A stretch of DNA of 64,000 bases from JAPPLB01 sp965208945 (GTDB lineage Bacteria; Acidobacteriota; Terriglobia; Bryobacterales; UBA6623), in contig OZ242366.1 in assembly GCA_965208945.1 (NCBI GenBank), positions 3,038,001-3,102,000 on the forward strand. Reading direction: 5' to 3'. Every line of letters starts with the position of its first letter. Positions within the stretch are counted from its first letter, which is position 1. Below are positions 1 through 8,583 of this stretch, in pieces. A program made the position numbers and the translations under genes. The notes beneath the pieces are model-generated. The model was given only the letters and a program-made list of their open reading frames with translations, did not search any database and was not told where the DNA came from.

Positions 1-495
1 CGGCCCGATGTGACTCCTTATCTTGGTTACAAGCGGACCAACAGGTTCAACACAATCATTGCCGGGTTTTCGATCCCGTTACCGGTTCGAGATAAGAACA
101 CGGGTAGTATCGAAGAGGCTTTGGCCGAGGTTCGCCGCCGGAAAGCGGCTCTGAGAGCATCGGAAGCGCGCATTCACGCGGAGGTGGCAGCAGCGGTTGA
201 GACGGTGCGGAGGCGCTCGGATCTATTGCGCTCGATGGAGACCGGCACGCTCGTACGCGCGCAGGAGACGGCTCAGATCGCGCTCGCCGCTTATCAAGAA
301 GGCGGGGTTGAGCTACTCGATGTGCTTGACGCCCAGCGCGCCCATAACGAGATCAGCTTGTTCTACTCGCAATTATTATTCGATTACCAATTGAGCTGGG
401 TAGACCTGGAGACCGCCACGGGCACACCGAATCTGTCGCTATCCTCGGAGAGGACCCAAACAGCGGTGACGCGTTCTGGCATAACGATCCAGTGA
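1..495 (+). CDS. TolC/CusC-family outer-membrane efflux protein, C-terminal part
   Basis: The reading frame is open from the first base, so the 5' part lies outside the window; about 164 residues remain. An outer-membrane channel would link the inner-membrane pump and periplasmic adaptor encoded just downstream to the outside. The fragment shows a beta-strand pair ending in FSIPLPVRDKNTGSI, followed by a long Ala/Glu/Arg-rich alpha-helix (about residues 40-120). This is the usual second repeat of TolC-family factors, in which RPDVTPYLGY resembles the RPDL motif. The stop codon overlaps the GTG start of the adaptor gene by four bases (GTGA), which indicates translational coupling in one efflux operon. 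Assignment to the family is firm; the exported metal cannot be read from this part. Confidence 0.85.
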   Translation, partial: RPDVTPYLGYKRTNRFNTIIAGFSIPLPVRDKNTGSIEEALAEVRRRKAALRASEARIHAEVAAAVETVRRRSDLLRSMETGTLVRAQETAQIALAAYQEGGVELLDVLDAQRAHNEISLFYSQLLFDYQLSWVDLETATGTPNLSLSSERTQTAVTRSGITIQ

Positions 496-1775
496 AGATA
501 TTTCGGTGGAAGCCGGTGACTCAGCGAACTTGTGAGCCTGGAATCCGGGGAGTATTCCCGCCAGCGGCAGCGGCGGTTCTGATGATGGCGTTGGCCGGAT
601 GTTCGCAACCGGCGCCCGAAACGGAGCAAACCGAAACGGAGGCTGCTGCCGACTCGGGTTTGATACGCCTGGACCCGGAGGCGATTCGGATCGCCAACAT
701 CAGGCTCGGTGACGTGGAAATTCGAAAACTCGAAGTGGACCTGCAGGTATCGGGGCGGATCACGGTGAACGAGAACGCTACCGCGCGCGTGGGTTCGTTG
801 ACCGAAGGCGTCGTAGTCGGGTGTTGCGAGCCGGTTGGCATGGATGTCGAAAAAGGACAGGTGCTGGCGCGTCTCCACAGCCACGAGATCCATGATGCTG
901 AAGCTTCCTACTGGCAAGCCAGGGCCGAGCTGGAACGACGGCAGACGGAGTTGAAATTCTCTGAGGAATCTTACAAGCGGGCTTCGCGCCTTCACGAGTT
1001 GAAGGCCGGCTCGCTGCAACAGGTGCAGGAGGCTGAAACGAAGTATCGCAGCGCTGAGAAATTTCTCGAAATCTCCAAGGCCGAAGTAGAGCGTACCGAG
1101 AACCACCTGCGCTACTTGGGCCTTACTCCCGAGCTGCTGCCGGGAGCGGCCGACGAGCACGCCGTCAAAGGCCGCGACGCGCATGAGGCGGTGCACTTGA
1201 TCGAGGTGCGCGCCCCTGTTTCGGGCACCATTATCGAGCGCATGGTTAGTCCAGGAGCCGTGGTTGCGCCGTCGGATTCCCTATACGTCATCAGCGACTT
1301 GAGGAGCCTGTGGGTGATTGCTCAGGTCCCCGAGCAGCATCTCTCTTCGATACGCCGGGGACGGGCTGTGGAAGTGTCGGTCCGGGCTTACCCCGGACAG
1401 ACTTTTCCGGCTCGCATCGCCTACATCGGTGATGCACTTGATCCGGAGACACGAACCGTTCAGGTGCGCTGCGAGTTGAGCAACCCCGGACGGAAGCTCA
1501 AGACCGAGATGTTCGCGACGCTCACTCTACAGGGCGGGGACGGTACGGAAGCGGTCGTAGCACCGCTTGCGGCGCTACAAAACGTGGATGGGCAAGAGAT
1601 CCTGTTCGTGCCGGAGGGAGAGAATTCCTTTCGAGCACGCCGGGTCCAACCCGGCCGGCACTCCGATTCCGTTGTCGAAATCGTGAGCGGGCTACAGGCA
1701 GGCGAGAAGGTGGTGGACTCCGGCGCCTTTTATCTCAAGTCCGAGTTGCTAAAAGCCCAATTGATCGAAGAGTAG
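492..1775 (+). CDS. RND efflux periplasmic adaptor lipoprotein (CusB/CzcB/HlyD-like)
   Basis: 427 residues from a GTG start inside the stop codon of the channel gene. The N-terminus has a basic stretch, a hydrophobic segment and the lipobox LAGC (Cys near residue 36), so it is probably a lipid-anchored periplasmic protein. Next come a barrel-sandwich half (VSGRITVNENATARVGSL, then MDVEKGQVLARLHSHEI), a coiled-coil hairpin rich in Ala/Glu/Arg (about residues 136-200), the second biotinyl-lipoyl half (IEVRAPVSGTIIERMVSPGA) and a C-terminal beta-barrel with YIGDALDPETRTVQVRCEL, typical of heavy-metal RND adaptors. It lies between the channel and pump genes. It would couple the inner-membrane pump to the outer-membrane channel. 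No His/Met-rich metal-binding N-terminus is seen. Confidence 0.9.
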   Translation: MKIFRWKPVTQRTCEPGIRGVFPPAAAAVLMMALAGCSQPAPETEQTETEAAADSGLIRLDPEAIRIANIRLGDVEIRKLEVDLQVSGRITVNENATARVGSLTEGVVVGCCEPVGMDVEKGQVLARLHSHEIHDAEASYWQARAELERRQTELKFSEESYKRASRLHELKAGSLQQVQEAETKYRSAEKFLEISKAEVERTENHLRYLGLTPELLPGAADEHAVKGRDAHEAVHLIEVRAPVSGTIIERMVSPGAVVAPSDSLYVISDLRSLWVIAQVPEQHLSSIRRGRAVEVSVRAYPGQTFPARIAYIGDALDPETRTVQVRCELSNPGRKLKTEMFATLTLQGGDGTEAVVAPLAALQNVDGQEILFVPEGENSFRARRVQPGRHSDSVVEIVSGLQAGEKVVDSGAFYLKSELLKAQLIEE

Positions 1776-1818
1776 CAACCGCTCCGGTTTGGCCGCTGGG
1801 CCCGTCGGTGTCAGAAAC

Positions 1819-4800
1819 ATGCTCAGACGCATCATTGACTACCACCTCGATCACCATTGGGTAGTCGTGTTCGGCTTGGTGGTGCTCGTCATAGCCGGCC
1901 TCAACGCTCTCTACCAGATTCCCATCGACGCTTTTCCGGATCTGACCAACAACCAAGTCACGGTCATCACCGAAGCGCCGGGCATGGCTCCGGTAGAGGT
2001 CGAGCAACTGGTGACCTTCCCGATCGAGTCGGCCATGATGGGCCTTCCCAGCACTGAAGAAGTTCGCTCGATTTCCAAACTGGGCCTTTCGATGGTCACC
2101 ATTGTTTTCGATGACAGCGTGGACAACTATTTCGCTCGGCAACTCGTCAACGAGCGCCTGAACGAAGCGCGGGGCCGGATTCCGGCCGGCCTCGAGCCGG
2201 CATTGGGGCCCGTAGCGACGGCTTTCGGTGAGGTGTATCAGTACACGCTCGAAGGGGAAGGCTACAGCGCGATGGAGTTGAAGACGCTCCACGACTGGGA
2301 GATCAAATACCAACTGCGGGCCGTTCCGGGAGTGGCCGACATCAACACCTGGGGCGGCTACACGCGGCAATACGAGATTGAGGTGGATCCTTATCGTCTA
2401 CGTGTTCACGGGCTGACGCTACGCGATGTCTTCGAGCGCGTTCGGGAGAACAACGACAACTTTGGCGGCGGGTTCGTCGAGCACGCCTTCGAGCAGTACA
2501 CCGTTCGAGGCTTGGGCCGCGTAAGGAGTGAGCGGGACCTGGAGGCGATCGTCCTTGCAGCCCACGAAGGAACTGCGGTCTACCTGCGTGATGTAGCTGA
2601 GGTCAAGATTGGGCAAATGCCGCGTCAAGGTGCGGTTACACGCGGCGGCAAGGGCGAGACAGTCTCCGGCATGGTGATCATGCTGAAGGGCCAGAACAGC
2701 AAGACGGTCATCGAGCGCGTCAAACAGGCGCTCGAAGGGATTCGCCGTTCGCTTCCCGAGGGCGTGAGGATCGTTCCGTTCTACGACCAGTCGATGGTGA
2801 TCGACGGGACGATCCGCACAGTGCGCGACAACCTGCTCCAGGGCGGAGCGCTGGTTGTGGCGATTCTAATATTGTTTCTCCGCAATATTCCCGCCGCGTT
2901 GATCGTGGCGGCGGTGATTCCGCTCTCTATGCTCGTTGCGTTCCTGGGAATGCGATGGTTCGGCATTACCGCAAATTTAATGAGCCTGGGAGCGATCGAC
3001 TTCGGCATGATCGTCGATGGCGCGGTGATCATGATCGAGAACTACGTGCGGCGTCTGCGTGGGCGTCCAAACCAGGCTGTACCGCTGACCAAGGACGAGA
3101 GCCTGAGCCTGACGCGCTCCGCGGCGCACGAAGTTTCCCGACCGATCCTGATGGGCGTAGGCATCATCGTCGCGGTTTACGTGCCGATCCTGAGTTTGCA
3201 GGGGCTCGAAGGCCGCATGTATCGTCCCATGGCCGTTACCGTGTGCGCAGCTCTGCTGGCCTCGCTGGTGCTGACACTGGCAGTTGTACCGTCTGCTTCC
3301 CGGTTGTTTCTGGGACGCAGCACGAAGAAATCCAGAGAGCCTTATATGGACCGCTTGCGGGGAATCTACAGGCGGTTCTTGAACCACGCGCTCGATCACC
3401 GAATGCTTGTGGCAACCACGGGTTTGCTGCTCGTCTCCTCGGCGCTGGTCTCTCTGCGCTTCATCGGCACCGAGTTCATGCCGCGCCTTGACGAAGGGTC
3501 TGTGCTGGTTCAGACGCTGCGGCTTCCCAGTATTTCGCTGTCCGAATCGGTGGACATCGGGCTCAAGGTCGAAAAGACCTTACTGGAGTTTCCCGAAGTG
3601 ACGGACGTGGTCGGCAAGCTGGGCCGGCCCGATCTCGCCACCGAGGCAATGGGGGTCTACGAAAGCGACGTGTACGTGAATCTAAGGCCGCGTGAGCAAT
3701 GGACCACGGCCGACACCAAGGAAGGACTGATAGAAGCCATGGAGGCGGAATTGTCGAAGATTCCCGGGGTCGTCTACAACTTTACGCAGCCCATGGCGAT
3801 GCGTCTGGACGAAACCATCTCCGGCGTGCGTGCGGACATCGCAGTCAAGATCTTCGGCCCCGACGAGCAAATTCTCGACCGCACGGCCGACGAAGTGCTG
3901 CGCGTGCTCGGGCAAGTGACCGGCGCCGCTGACGCGCAGAAGCAGGTCTTTTCCGGCGCCGCCGAGTGGCAGGTTGTCTTGGACCGCGGAGAACTGGCCC
4001 GTTACGGCCTCAACGTTTCCGACGTTCGCGATGTGGTGCAGGCCGCGGTGGGCGGCAAGGCGGTGACCGAAGTAATCGATGGGCGCCGCCGGTTTCAGAT
4101 CACCGTTCGGCTGCCTGAGCCTTATCGCAGGAACCGTGACGCGCTAGGCAGCGTTCTGCTGGCAGCGCCGGCCGGCGAGCAGGTTCCGTTGGCCCGTGTG
4201 GCCGAGATTCGCCGCGCCAGCGGGCCGGAGGTCGTCCATCGTGAAGATAGCCAGCGCCGTATCGTGGTGCAGTGCAATGTCCGTGGGCGCGACATGGGCA
4301 GTTTCGTCGATGAAGCCCAACGCCGCATTCAAGCGGCTGTGGATTTGCCGACAGGCTACTACATCACTTGGGGCGGCCAGTTCGAAAATCAACAGCGGGC
4401 CATGCGGCGGTTGATGTTGGTCCTTCCGGCGGTCCTGCTGGTGATCTTTTCGCTCTTGTTTCTGACGTTCCAATCAGCCAAGCAATCGTTTCTGGTGTTG
4501 CTCATCGTACCGTTCGCCACAGTTGGCGGGGTTGCGGCGCTGTGGCTGCGCGGAATGAACCTGAATGTTTCAGCCTCGATCGGGTTTATCGCGGTGTTCG
4601 GCGTGGCGGTGTTGGACGGATTGATGATGGTCTCGACGAGCAACTCCTTGTTGGAACAGGGCCATCCGATTCGAAAGGCAGTCGTTGAGGGCGCCGTGAT
4701 GCGTCTGCGCCCGGTTCTGATGACTTCAGTGCTGGCCAGTTTGGGATTCCTGCCGATGGCGATTGCGACTTCAATCGGCGCTGAGGTTCAGCGCCCACTG

Positions 4801-4917
4801 GCTACCGTGGTGATCGGCGGGCTGGTTAGCTCGACAACCCTGACGCTGCTGTTGCTGCCCTCTCTTTACATTTGGTTCCTGCCCAAGAATAGGGCTTCCA
4901 GCCTGAAAAAGGTTTGA
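1819..4917 (+). CDS. Heavy-metal efflux RND pump, CzcA family
   Basis: 1032 residues from the ATG at 1819; a TTG further upstream (1789) would add ten residues but lacks the MLRRIIDYHLDHHW start typical of the family. It is a proton-driven inner-membrane exporter of divalent metal ions. The sequence has the RND layout: TM1, a large periplasmic loop with ATAFGEVYQYTLEG, TM2-6, then a second copy with TM7-12 ending in LLLLPSLYIWFLP. In TM4 the motif DFGMIVDGAVIMIEN (D394, D400, E407) matches the Co/Zn/Cd-type (HME1/2) signature and not the Cu/Ag-type CusA signature. This suggests Zn/Co/Cd rather than copper. It is the third gene of the operon starting before base 1. A degraded R repeat begins 24 bp after the stop. 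Confidence 0.93.
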   Translation: MLRRIIDYHLDHHWVVVFGLVVLVIAGLNALYQIPIDAFPDLTNNQVTVITEAPGMAPVEVEQLVTFPIESAMMGLPSTEEVRSISKLGLSMVTIVFDDSVDNYFARQLVNERLNEARGRIPAGLEPALGPVATAFGEVYQYTLEGEGYSAMELKTLHDWEIKYQLRAVPGVADINTWGGYTRQYEIEVDPYRLRVHGLTLRDVFERVRENNDNFGGGFVEHAFEQYTVRGLGRVRSERDLEAIVLAAHEGTAVYLRDVAEVKIGQMPRQGAVTRGGKGETVSGMVIMLKGQNSKTVIERVKQALEGIRRSLPEGVRIVPFYDQSMVIDGTIRTVRDNLLQGGALVVAILILFLRNIPAALIVAAVIPLSMLVAFLGMRWFGITANLMSLGAIDFGMIVDGAVIMIENYVRRLRGRPNQAVPLTKDESLSLTRSAAHEVSRPILMGVGIIVAVYVPILSLQGLEGRMYRPMAVTVCAALLASLVLTLAVVPSASRLFLGRSTKKSREPYMDRLRGIYRRFLNHALDHRMLVATTGLLLVSSALVSLRFIGTEFMPRLDEGSVLVQTLRLPSISLSESVDIGLKVEKTLLEFPEVTDVVGKLGRPDLATEAMGVYESDVYVNLRPREQWTTADTKEGLIEAMEAELSKIPGVVYNFTQPMAMRLDETISGVRADIAVKIFGPDEQILDRTADEVLRVLGQVTGAADAQKQVFSGAAEWQVVLDRGELARYGLNVSDVRDVVQAAVGGKAVTEVIDGRRRFQITVRLPEPYRRNRDALGSVLLAAPAGEQVPLARVAEIRRASGPEVVHREDSQRRIVVQCNVRGRDMGSFVDEAQRRIQAAVDLPTGYYITWGGQFENQQRAMRRLMLVLPAVLLVIFSLLFLTFQSAKQSFLVLLIVPFATVGGVAALWLRGMNLNVSASIGFIAVFGVAVLDGLMMVSTSNSLLEQGHPIRKAVVEGAVMRLRPVLMTSVLASLGFLPMAIATSIGAEVQRPLATVVIGGLVSSTTLTLLLLPSLYIWFLPKNRASSLKKV

Positions 4918-4940
4918 GCACGGGTGCGGTCCTGCTAAGT

Positions 4941-5126
4941 CTGCATGTCTCACCACCGGACAGGCGAAGCACGCGATAAGAACGCCATGACTTCGCTTTT
5001 CCTTCGCAACGCTTGCTTGCCGTGCTCGATGTGCTTTCAAGTACGCCTGCCGGCGCCAAGCGGCTCGCGCATCTTCCTGACGGCCCTCTCACGCGCTTCG
5101 CCTCGCCACGTGAGGAGACCGGCAGG
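4941..5126. repeat. R repeat copy 1 (degraded)
   Basis: This is the most diverged of the full-length R elements. It begins CTGCATGTCTCACCACC and ends CGTGAGGAGACCGGCAGG, with the usual interior around TTCAAGTACGCCTGC, although the first arm of the central palindrome is changed (GTGCTTTCAAGTACG). It starts 24 bp after the stop of the CzcA-like gene. The decay suggests an old insertion. Confidence 0.8.
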
Positions 5127-5159
5127 CTAGTTTTTTCTCCGCCCGAGTGCCGGTCATAC

Positions 5160-5220
5160 AAGCGGGAAACATCCGGACCGGTGTCAGCGCCGCTTGATCA
5201 GGAGGATGATTCAGGTCAGA
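5160..5220. repeat. S repeat copy 1 (60-bp hairpin element)
   Basis: About 60 bp starting AAGCGGGAAACATCCGGACC and ending GATTCAGGTCAGA. The arms GAAACATCC and GGATGATTC pair with one mismatch. The last bases contain TCA at 5216-5218, which is the stop codon (TGA) of the minus-strand gene next to it. It lies just after the R1 element, separated by a T-rich, CCGCCCG-containing spacer that also precedes the other S copies. Confidence 0.75.
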
Positions 5221-5956
5221 TGACACCGCGGCGGCCGCCGCCTCCGGCAAAGCGAGGATCGATCAATTCGGGCTGATCCTTGTGGAACAGCCGCCAACCG
5301 TCGTATACGGTGGTGCCCACGTAATAGGCGTCACGATTGAGGCTGTGCTTGTCCGGCAGTTCCTGCTTGGCCTTGGGATGCTTGAGCTGGGGGAAGAAGA
5401 GGAAGTCCATATAGGTAAAGGCCCGGAAATAGCTGCCGTCGAAGGCGAGTTCGGAGATCACGTCCGGGCACTTGCGCCGCATCACGACAGCCGCTTCCTT
5501 GGCGGAGGGATCATCGGGCATGCCATTGATCGCCTCCCGGATCTGCGCCAGCTCGTCGTCGACGGTTTGCCGGCCTTCCTCGTTCCAACGCCGCCTTCGA
5601 CGCATCAACGCCCCGATCCGGAACCGAGCGAAGAGCAAGAAGATCGCCGCGGCCAGCGGTTCGATGTAGCGGAAGAAGAAGCCCGACTCCGACCAATTCA
5701 TCACAACCCACAGGACCCAGTGGACCAACAGCAGCAAGCCGACGGCGGCCAGCAGGAAACCGGTCAGCGGTTTCGAGCCCATCACGAACCGTTTCCGAAA
5801 GGAACGAAGAGATTCCGTGAGACTCTTCAGGGCTTCACCGGCGCGGGCAGCCGCGTACACGGACTTATCCCAGTCGTAGTGCACGTGCGAGGGGGGGTAA
5901 TACAGAATCAACAGCTTGTCGGTGGGGATGTCTTTCCCGGAGAAACAGCAGTTCAT
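5216..5956 (-). CDS. Hypothetical protein with two membrane segments
   Basis: 246 residues, no family recognised. The N-terminus MNCCFSGKDIPTDKLLILYY is followed by a soluble stretch, two hydrophobic segments (about residues 63-88 and 95-112), a very basic patch (MRRRRRWNEEGR) and a C-terminal soluble region rich in aromatic residues (YFRAFTYMDFLFFPQ). The C-terminus is Gly-rich. The stop codon lies inside the end of an S repeat, so the repeat marks the 3' end of the transcript. It could belong with the next minus-strand membrane gene upstream (6159-6893), about 200 bp away, but no shared function is visible. Confidence 0.6.
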   Translation of the reverse strand: MNCCFSGKDIPTDKLLILYYPPSHVHYDWDKSVYAAARAGEALKSLTESLRSFRKRFVMGSKPLTGFLLAAVGLLLLVHWVLWVVMNWSESGFFFRYIEPLAAAIFLLFARFRIGALMRRRRRWNEEGRQTVDDELAQIREAINGMPDDPSAKEAAVVMRRKCPDVISELAFDGSYFRAFTYMDFLFFPQLKHPKAKQELPDKHSLNRDAYYVGTTVYDGWRLFHKDQPELIDPRFAGGGGRRGVI

Positions 5957-6158
5957 ACGGTCTCGGTGACGATCCGAGGGGGGAAAGCTAGCGAATCGTA
6001 AGATAACACAACCGTCTTACCAGACGACGGTGCGAGGAAGAGCTTGCCTTCTCAATATAGCGGCTTTCCCAATACGGCCTCGGATGGCGTAGCCGGCCTC
6101 GCTCGCCTTGCCCGTCCCAGCCCGCGGGCTGGCGCTCGCCAACCGCAAGCTCGCCTGA

Positions 6159-6893
6159 TCAACGACCCAGAACGCTGTAGTTGCCGTCCAGGATGAGGCG
6201 AACAGAGACGAACCATCCCAACATGGCGAATAGCACCCAGGGCGCATTCATGGCGCCAATGTAGGCGTACATCTCAGCCCTGGTGATACGGCTCTGCCTC
6301 TTGGCCACGAAAAAACTGACCCAGTAGACCGAAGTCGCGTAAGCCCATTGCCAGAACAGCATGATCCCGAGAATGCCGGCAAGGACCGCCGGCAAGAAAT
6401 CGACGGTATAGGCCGTGTAAAGGATCAGTGTCGGAACGGGCGTGAGGAAACCGTTGGCGATATCGACATTGAACCCGAACGTACGCCGATCCGAAAAGGA
6501 ACCATCGAACAGGGAGTAGACTGCCCAGACATCCGCCCAGAGCGTCGGGGACAAAATCTGTCTCAACGGCACCCTGGCGAAAAGAAATTCGCCGACCGGT
6601 GTACGGCCGGTTTCCTGTTGCCGTCTGCGCCAATACAGGGTGCGCTTCTCGATATAGTCCCTTCGGAGGAACAGACACGCCTCCCAATAGCAAATCAGCA
6701 GATTGATGGAGAAAAACAGGCTCAGCAGACCATGGATGGCGTTGAGGTCCCCGTAGAAGTAGTAGCGAGCACCGATGCCGAGAAGCGCCAGAAGTGCGAC
6801 CACGAGCGCCGCAAACAGTCCGGCCGGCATGCCGGAACTGTTTTTTTGCGCGCTTTGGTCCGGGGCGATTCGATCGGGGTTGTCATCACCCAT
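6159..6893 (-). CDS. Hypothetical integral membrane protein
   Basis: 244 residues from the ATG at 6893; the open frame extends upstream but without a likely start. After a polar N-terminus (MGDDNPDRIAPDQSAQKNSS) there are about five hydrophobic segments: near residues 23-42, 52-70, a less certain pair in the middle, then PTLILYTAYTVDFLPAVLAG, ILGIMLFWQWAYATSVYWVS and APWVLFAMLGWFVSVRLIL. A conserved-looking SINLLICYWEACLFLRR lies in the second segment. I do not recognise the family. An EXPERA-like fold is conceivable from the aromatic/acidic residues within membrane segments, but I cannot support it. Confidence 0.55.
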   Translation of the reverse strand: MGDDNPDRIAPDQSAQKNSSGMPAGLFAALVVALLALLGIGARYYFYGDLNAIHGLLSLFFSINLLICYWEACLFLRRDYIEKRTLYWRRRQQETGRTPVGEFLFARVPLRQILSPTLWADVWAVYSLFDGSFSDRRTFGFNVDIANGFLTPVPTLILYTAYTVDFLPAVLAGILGIMLFWQWAYATSVYWVSFFVAKRQSRITRAEMYAYIGAMNAPWVLFAMLGWFVSVRLILDGNYSVLGR

Positions 6894-7203
6894 GGCTGAA
6901 GGGTAGCGCGTTGACGGCTGATCGGCCAAGCCGGGCGCCCGGCGGAGAGGAACCGTCCGATGTGCTCCGCGCATTGCCGGCGCTCGGCGGAGGCGGAGAG
7001 CGAACCTCCTGAAACGCTGGAACGAGACTGCGAAGTGGAAGGACCGCCAGCGAAACGCAGCGAAATCCGCTACGGGCCTGTCCCGGACTCGCTGGGCTTG
7101 CTGAGTTGACCGCTCGGGAGAAGGCCGGCGCCGTTCGCGGATGGCTCCGATGGTCCCGCAGGTTCCCTTCTCCGCTCCTGGCAGCCGCCGACCGCCGGAG
7201 CGG

Positions 7204-8046
7204 TCAGGATGTCTGCGCAGCCAGGAACCTGCGGAGATGGTCCGTCAGAATCTCCGGTTGATCGATCGGGATCAGCGTCCGGCTGTCGTCGACCCACACC
7301 AACTGCGAGTTCTCGAAGTGCTCGGCCAGCCGTTTGGCGTGGGCGGGCGGCATCACCTTGTCCTCCCGTGCCCAGACGATGAGGACCGGTCCGCGGAACG
7401 AGCGCTGTTGCTCGGCCCACTCGATCAACAGCTTCTTTTTCGGCACGTTCCGAAGGTACTTGTTCAGGTCGCGGCGAACCTTCGGGTTGTGGCGCGCGGG
7501 CTGGATCCAGCTCATGAAGAGGTCGTTCGGAACCCGCTTCTTCGACATGCCGCCGAAGGTCAAGGGAAGATGTCGGATCCAGGAAACCCGCAACAATTGG
7601 ACCGACATGAAGGTGCCGCCTGGCAGGGAAGCGTTGGCGCATAGCAGCCAGCCGGGCAGGCCGGGTGGGTAGTTGTCGAAGGCTTCGCAGGAGATGAGCA
7701 CGAGGCTCGCGACACGATCGGAGCCTCCAGGGCTGATAACGAGCTGTGCGCCGCCCCAATCGTTGCAGACGAGTGTGACGTTGTGCAAGTCGAGCTCCAC
7801 GAGGAACTTGGCGATCATGGTCGCTATTGATTCGAGGGAGAGATCGGCATCATCGGGCATCGGCGTGTGGTGTGCGCCGAACGGTAGCTCCGGGACGATG
7901 CAGCGGTAGCGATCTCGCAAGCCGTCGACGACCCCGTCCCACAGACTCCCGTTCATCAACACCCCATGCAGCAGCACTACGACGGGTCCATCGCCGCCGG
8001 TGTCCGTGTAGAAGAAGCCGACAGTCGTGGGTTGATAGCGTCGCAT
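7204..8046 (-). CDS. Alpha/beta-hydrolase, haloalkane-dehalogenase-like, catalytic His apparently absent
   Basis: 280 residues from the ATG at 8046. The open frame upstream is GC-rich extension with no start signal. The fold is clear: oxyanion-hole region VVVLLHGVLMNG, nucleophile elbow LVCNDWGGAQ with Asp96 as nucleophile (as in haloalkane and fluoroacetate dehalogenases, which use Asp rather than Ser), cap domain, and the acid region VLIVWAREDKVMPP. In this family the last motif normally reads like DSGHFIPxDQPE; here it is DSRTLIPIDQPE, so the catalytic His is missing at its usual place. The protein may therefore be inactive, use another base, or have another role. No operon partner is visible. 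Confidence 0.75.
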   Translation of the reverse strand: MRRYQPTTVGFFYTDTGGDGPVVVLLHGVLMNGSLWDGVVDGLRDRYRCIVPELPFGAHHTPMPDDADLSLESIATMIAKFLVELDLHNVTLVCNDWGGAQLVISPGGSDRVASLVLISCEAFDNYPPGLPGWLLCANASLPGGTFMSVQLLRVSWIRHLPLTFGGMSKKRVPNDLFMSWIQPARHNPKVRRDLNKYLRNVPKKKLLIEWAEQQRSFRGPVLIVWAREDKVMPPAHAKRLAEHFENSQLVWVDDSRTLIPIDQPEILTDHLRRFLAAQTS

Positions 8047-8583
8047 CTTGGAGCCTCTCCGCCGGTCGGGTATCAAGAAGGGTTCGTCTTGGACGTGGTT
8101 CGCGTGGACCCCGTCCTCCCCAGATGTGGAGCATACAGTGCCGGCCGGGTGCTGCGCACGATGCCGCGATTGCGGTGCAGGCCGGAAGCTGGCTCCTGAC
8201 ACCGTCAAGTGTCAGGAGCCAGCTTACCCGATGTGCTACATCGGGCTGGCGAGGGGCTTCGCCTCCTCGACCCCCGTCCGGCAAGGAGTTGATCACCCGA
8301 GAGCCGACCCAGCCCGTCCCGCCACCGTCATCCGAGTAGCCGGCGTCGAACCTTGTCCCGCCGTCCATGGCCTGGTGTCGGACGGCTCCCGCGACACGCG
8401 TGAATAGCCTCTACGAGCGGCGTGTCAAGGCGCTGTGGCCTCCCGCGCTCCGGCCTGGCCACGCATGTCGAGTCACGGATCGTGCCGGCCAGTGGACAGC
8501 GGCTGGAATTCGGACCTCGTAGAATGGCATTCACGGTCCTCCAGGCCGGTTGCGGACGGAGGTGGCCGGAGTGAGCCGCAAAC
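8047..8583. other. Intergenic region of about 540 bp between the hydrolase and pyruvate kinase genes
   Basis: Divergent genes flank this stretch, so it should hold promoters for both, but I see no convincing -35/-10 pair. Short GC-rich open frames run through it on both strands with no start signals or recognisable products. Its one clear structure is the perfect 17-bp inverted repeat at 8186-8225. Confidence 0.5.
8186..8225. repeat. Perfect 17-bp inverted repeat with 6-nt loop
   Basis: Arms AAGCTGGCTCCTGACAC (8186-8202) and GTGTCAGGAGCCAGCTT (8209-8225) are exact reverse complements, separated by six bases. No T-run follows, so it is not an obvious rho-independent terminator. It resembles REP-type palindromes but occurs only once here, unrelated to the R and S families. 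Confidence 0.85.
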
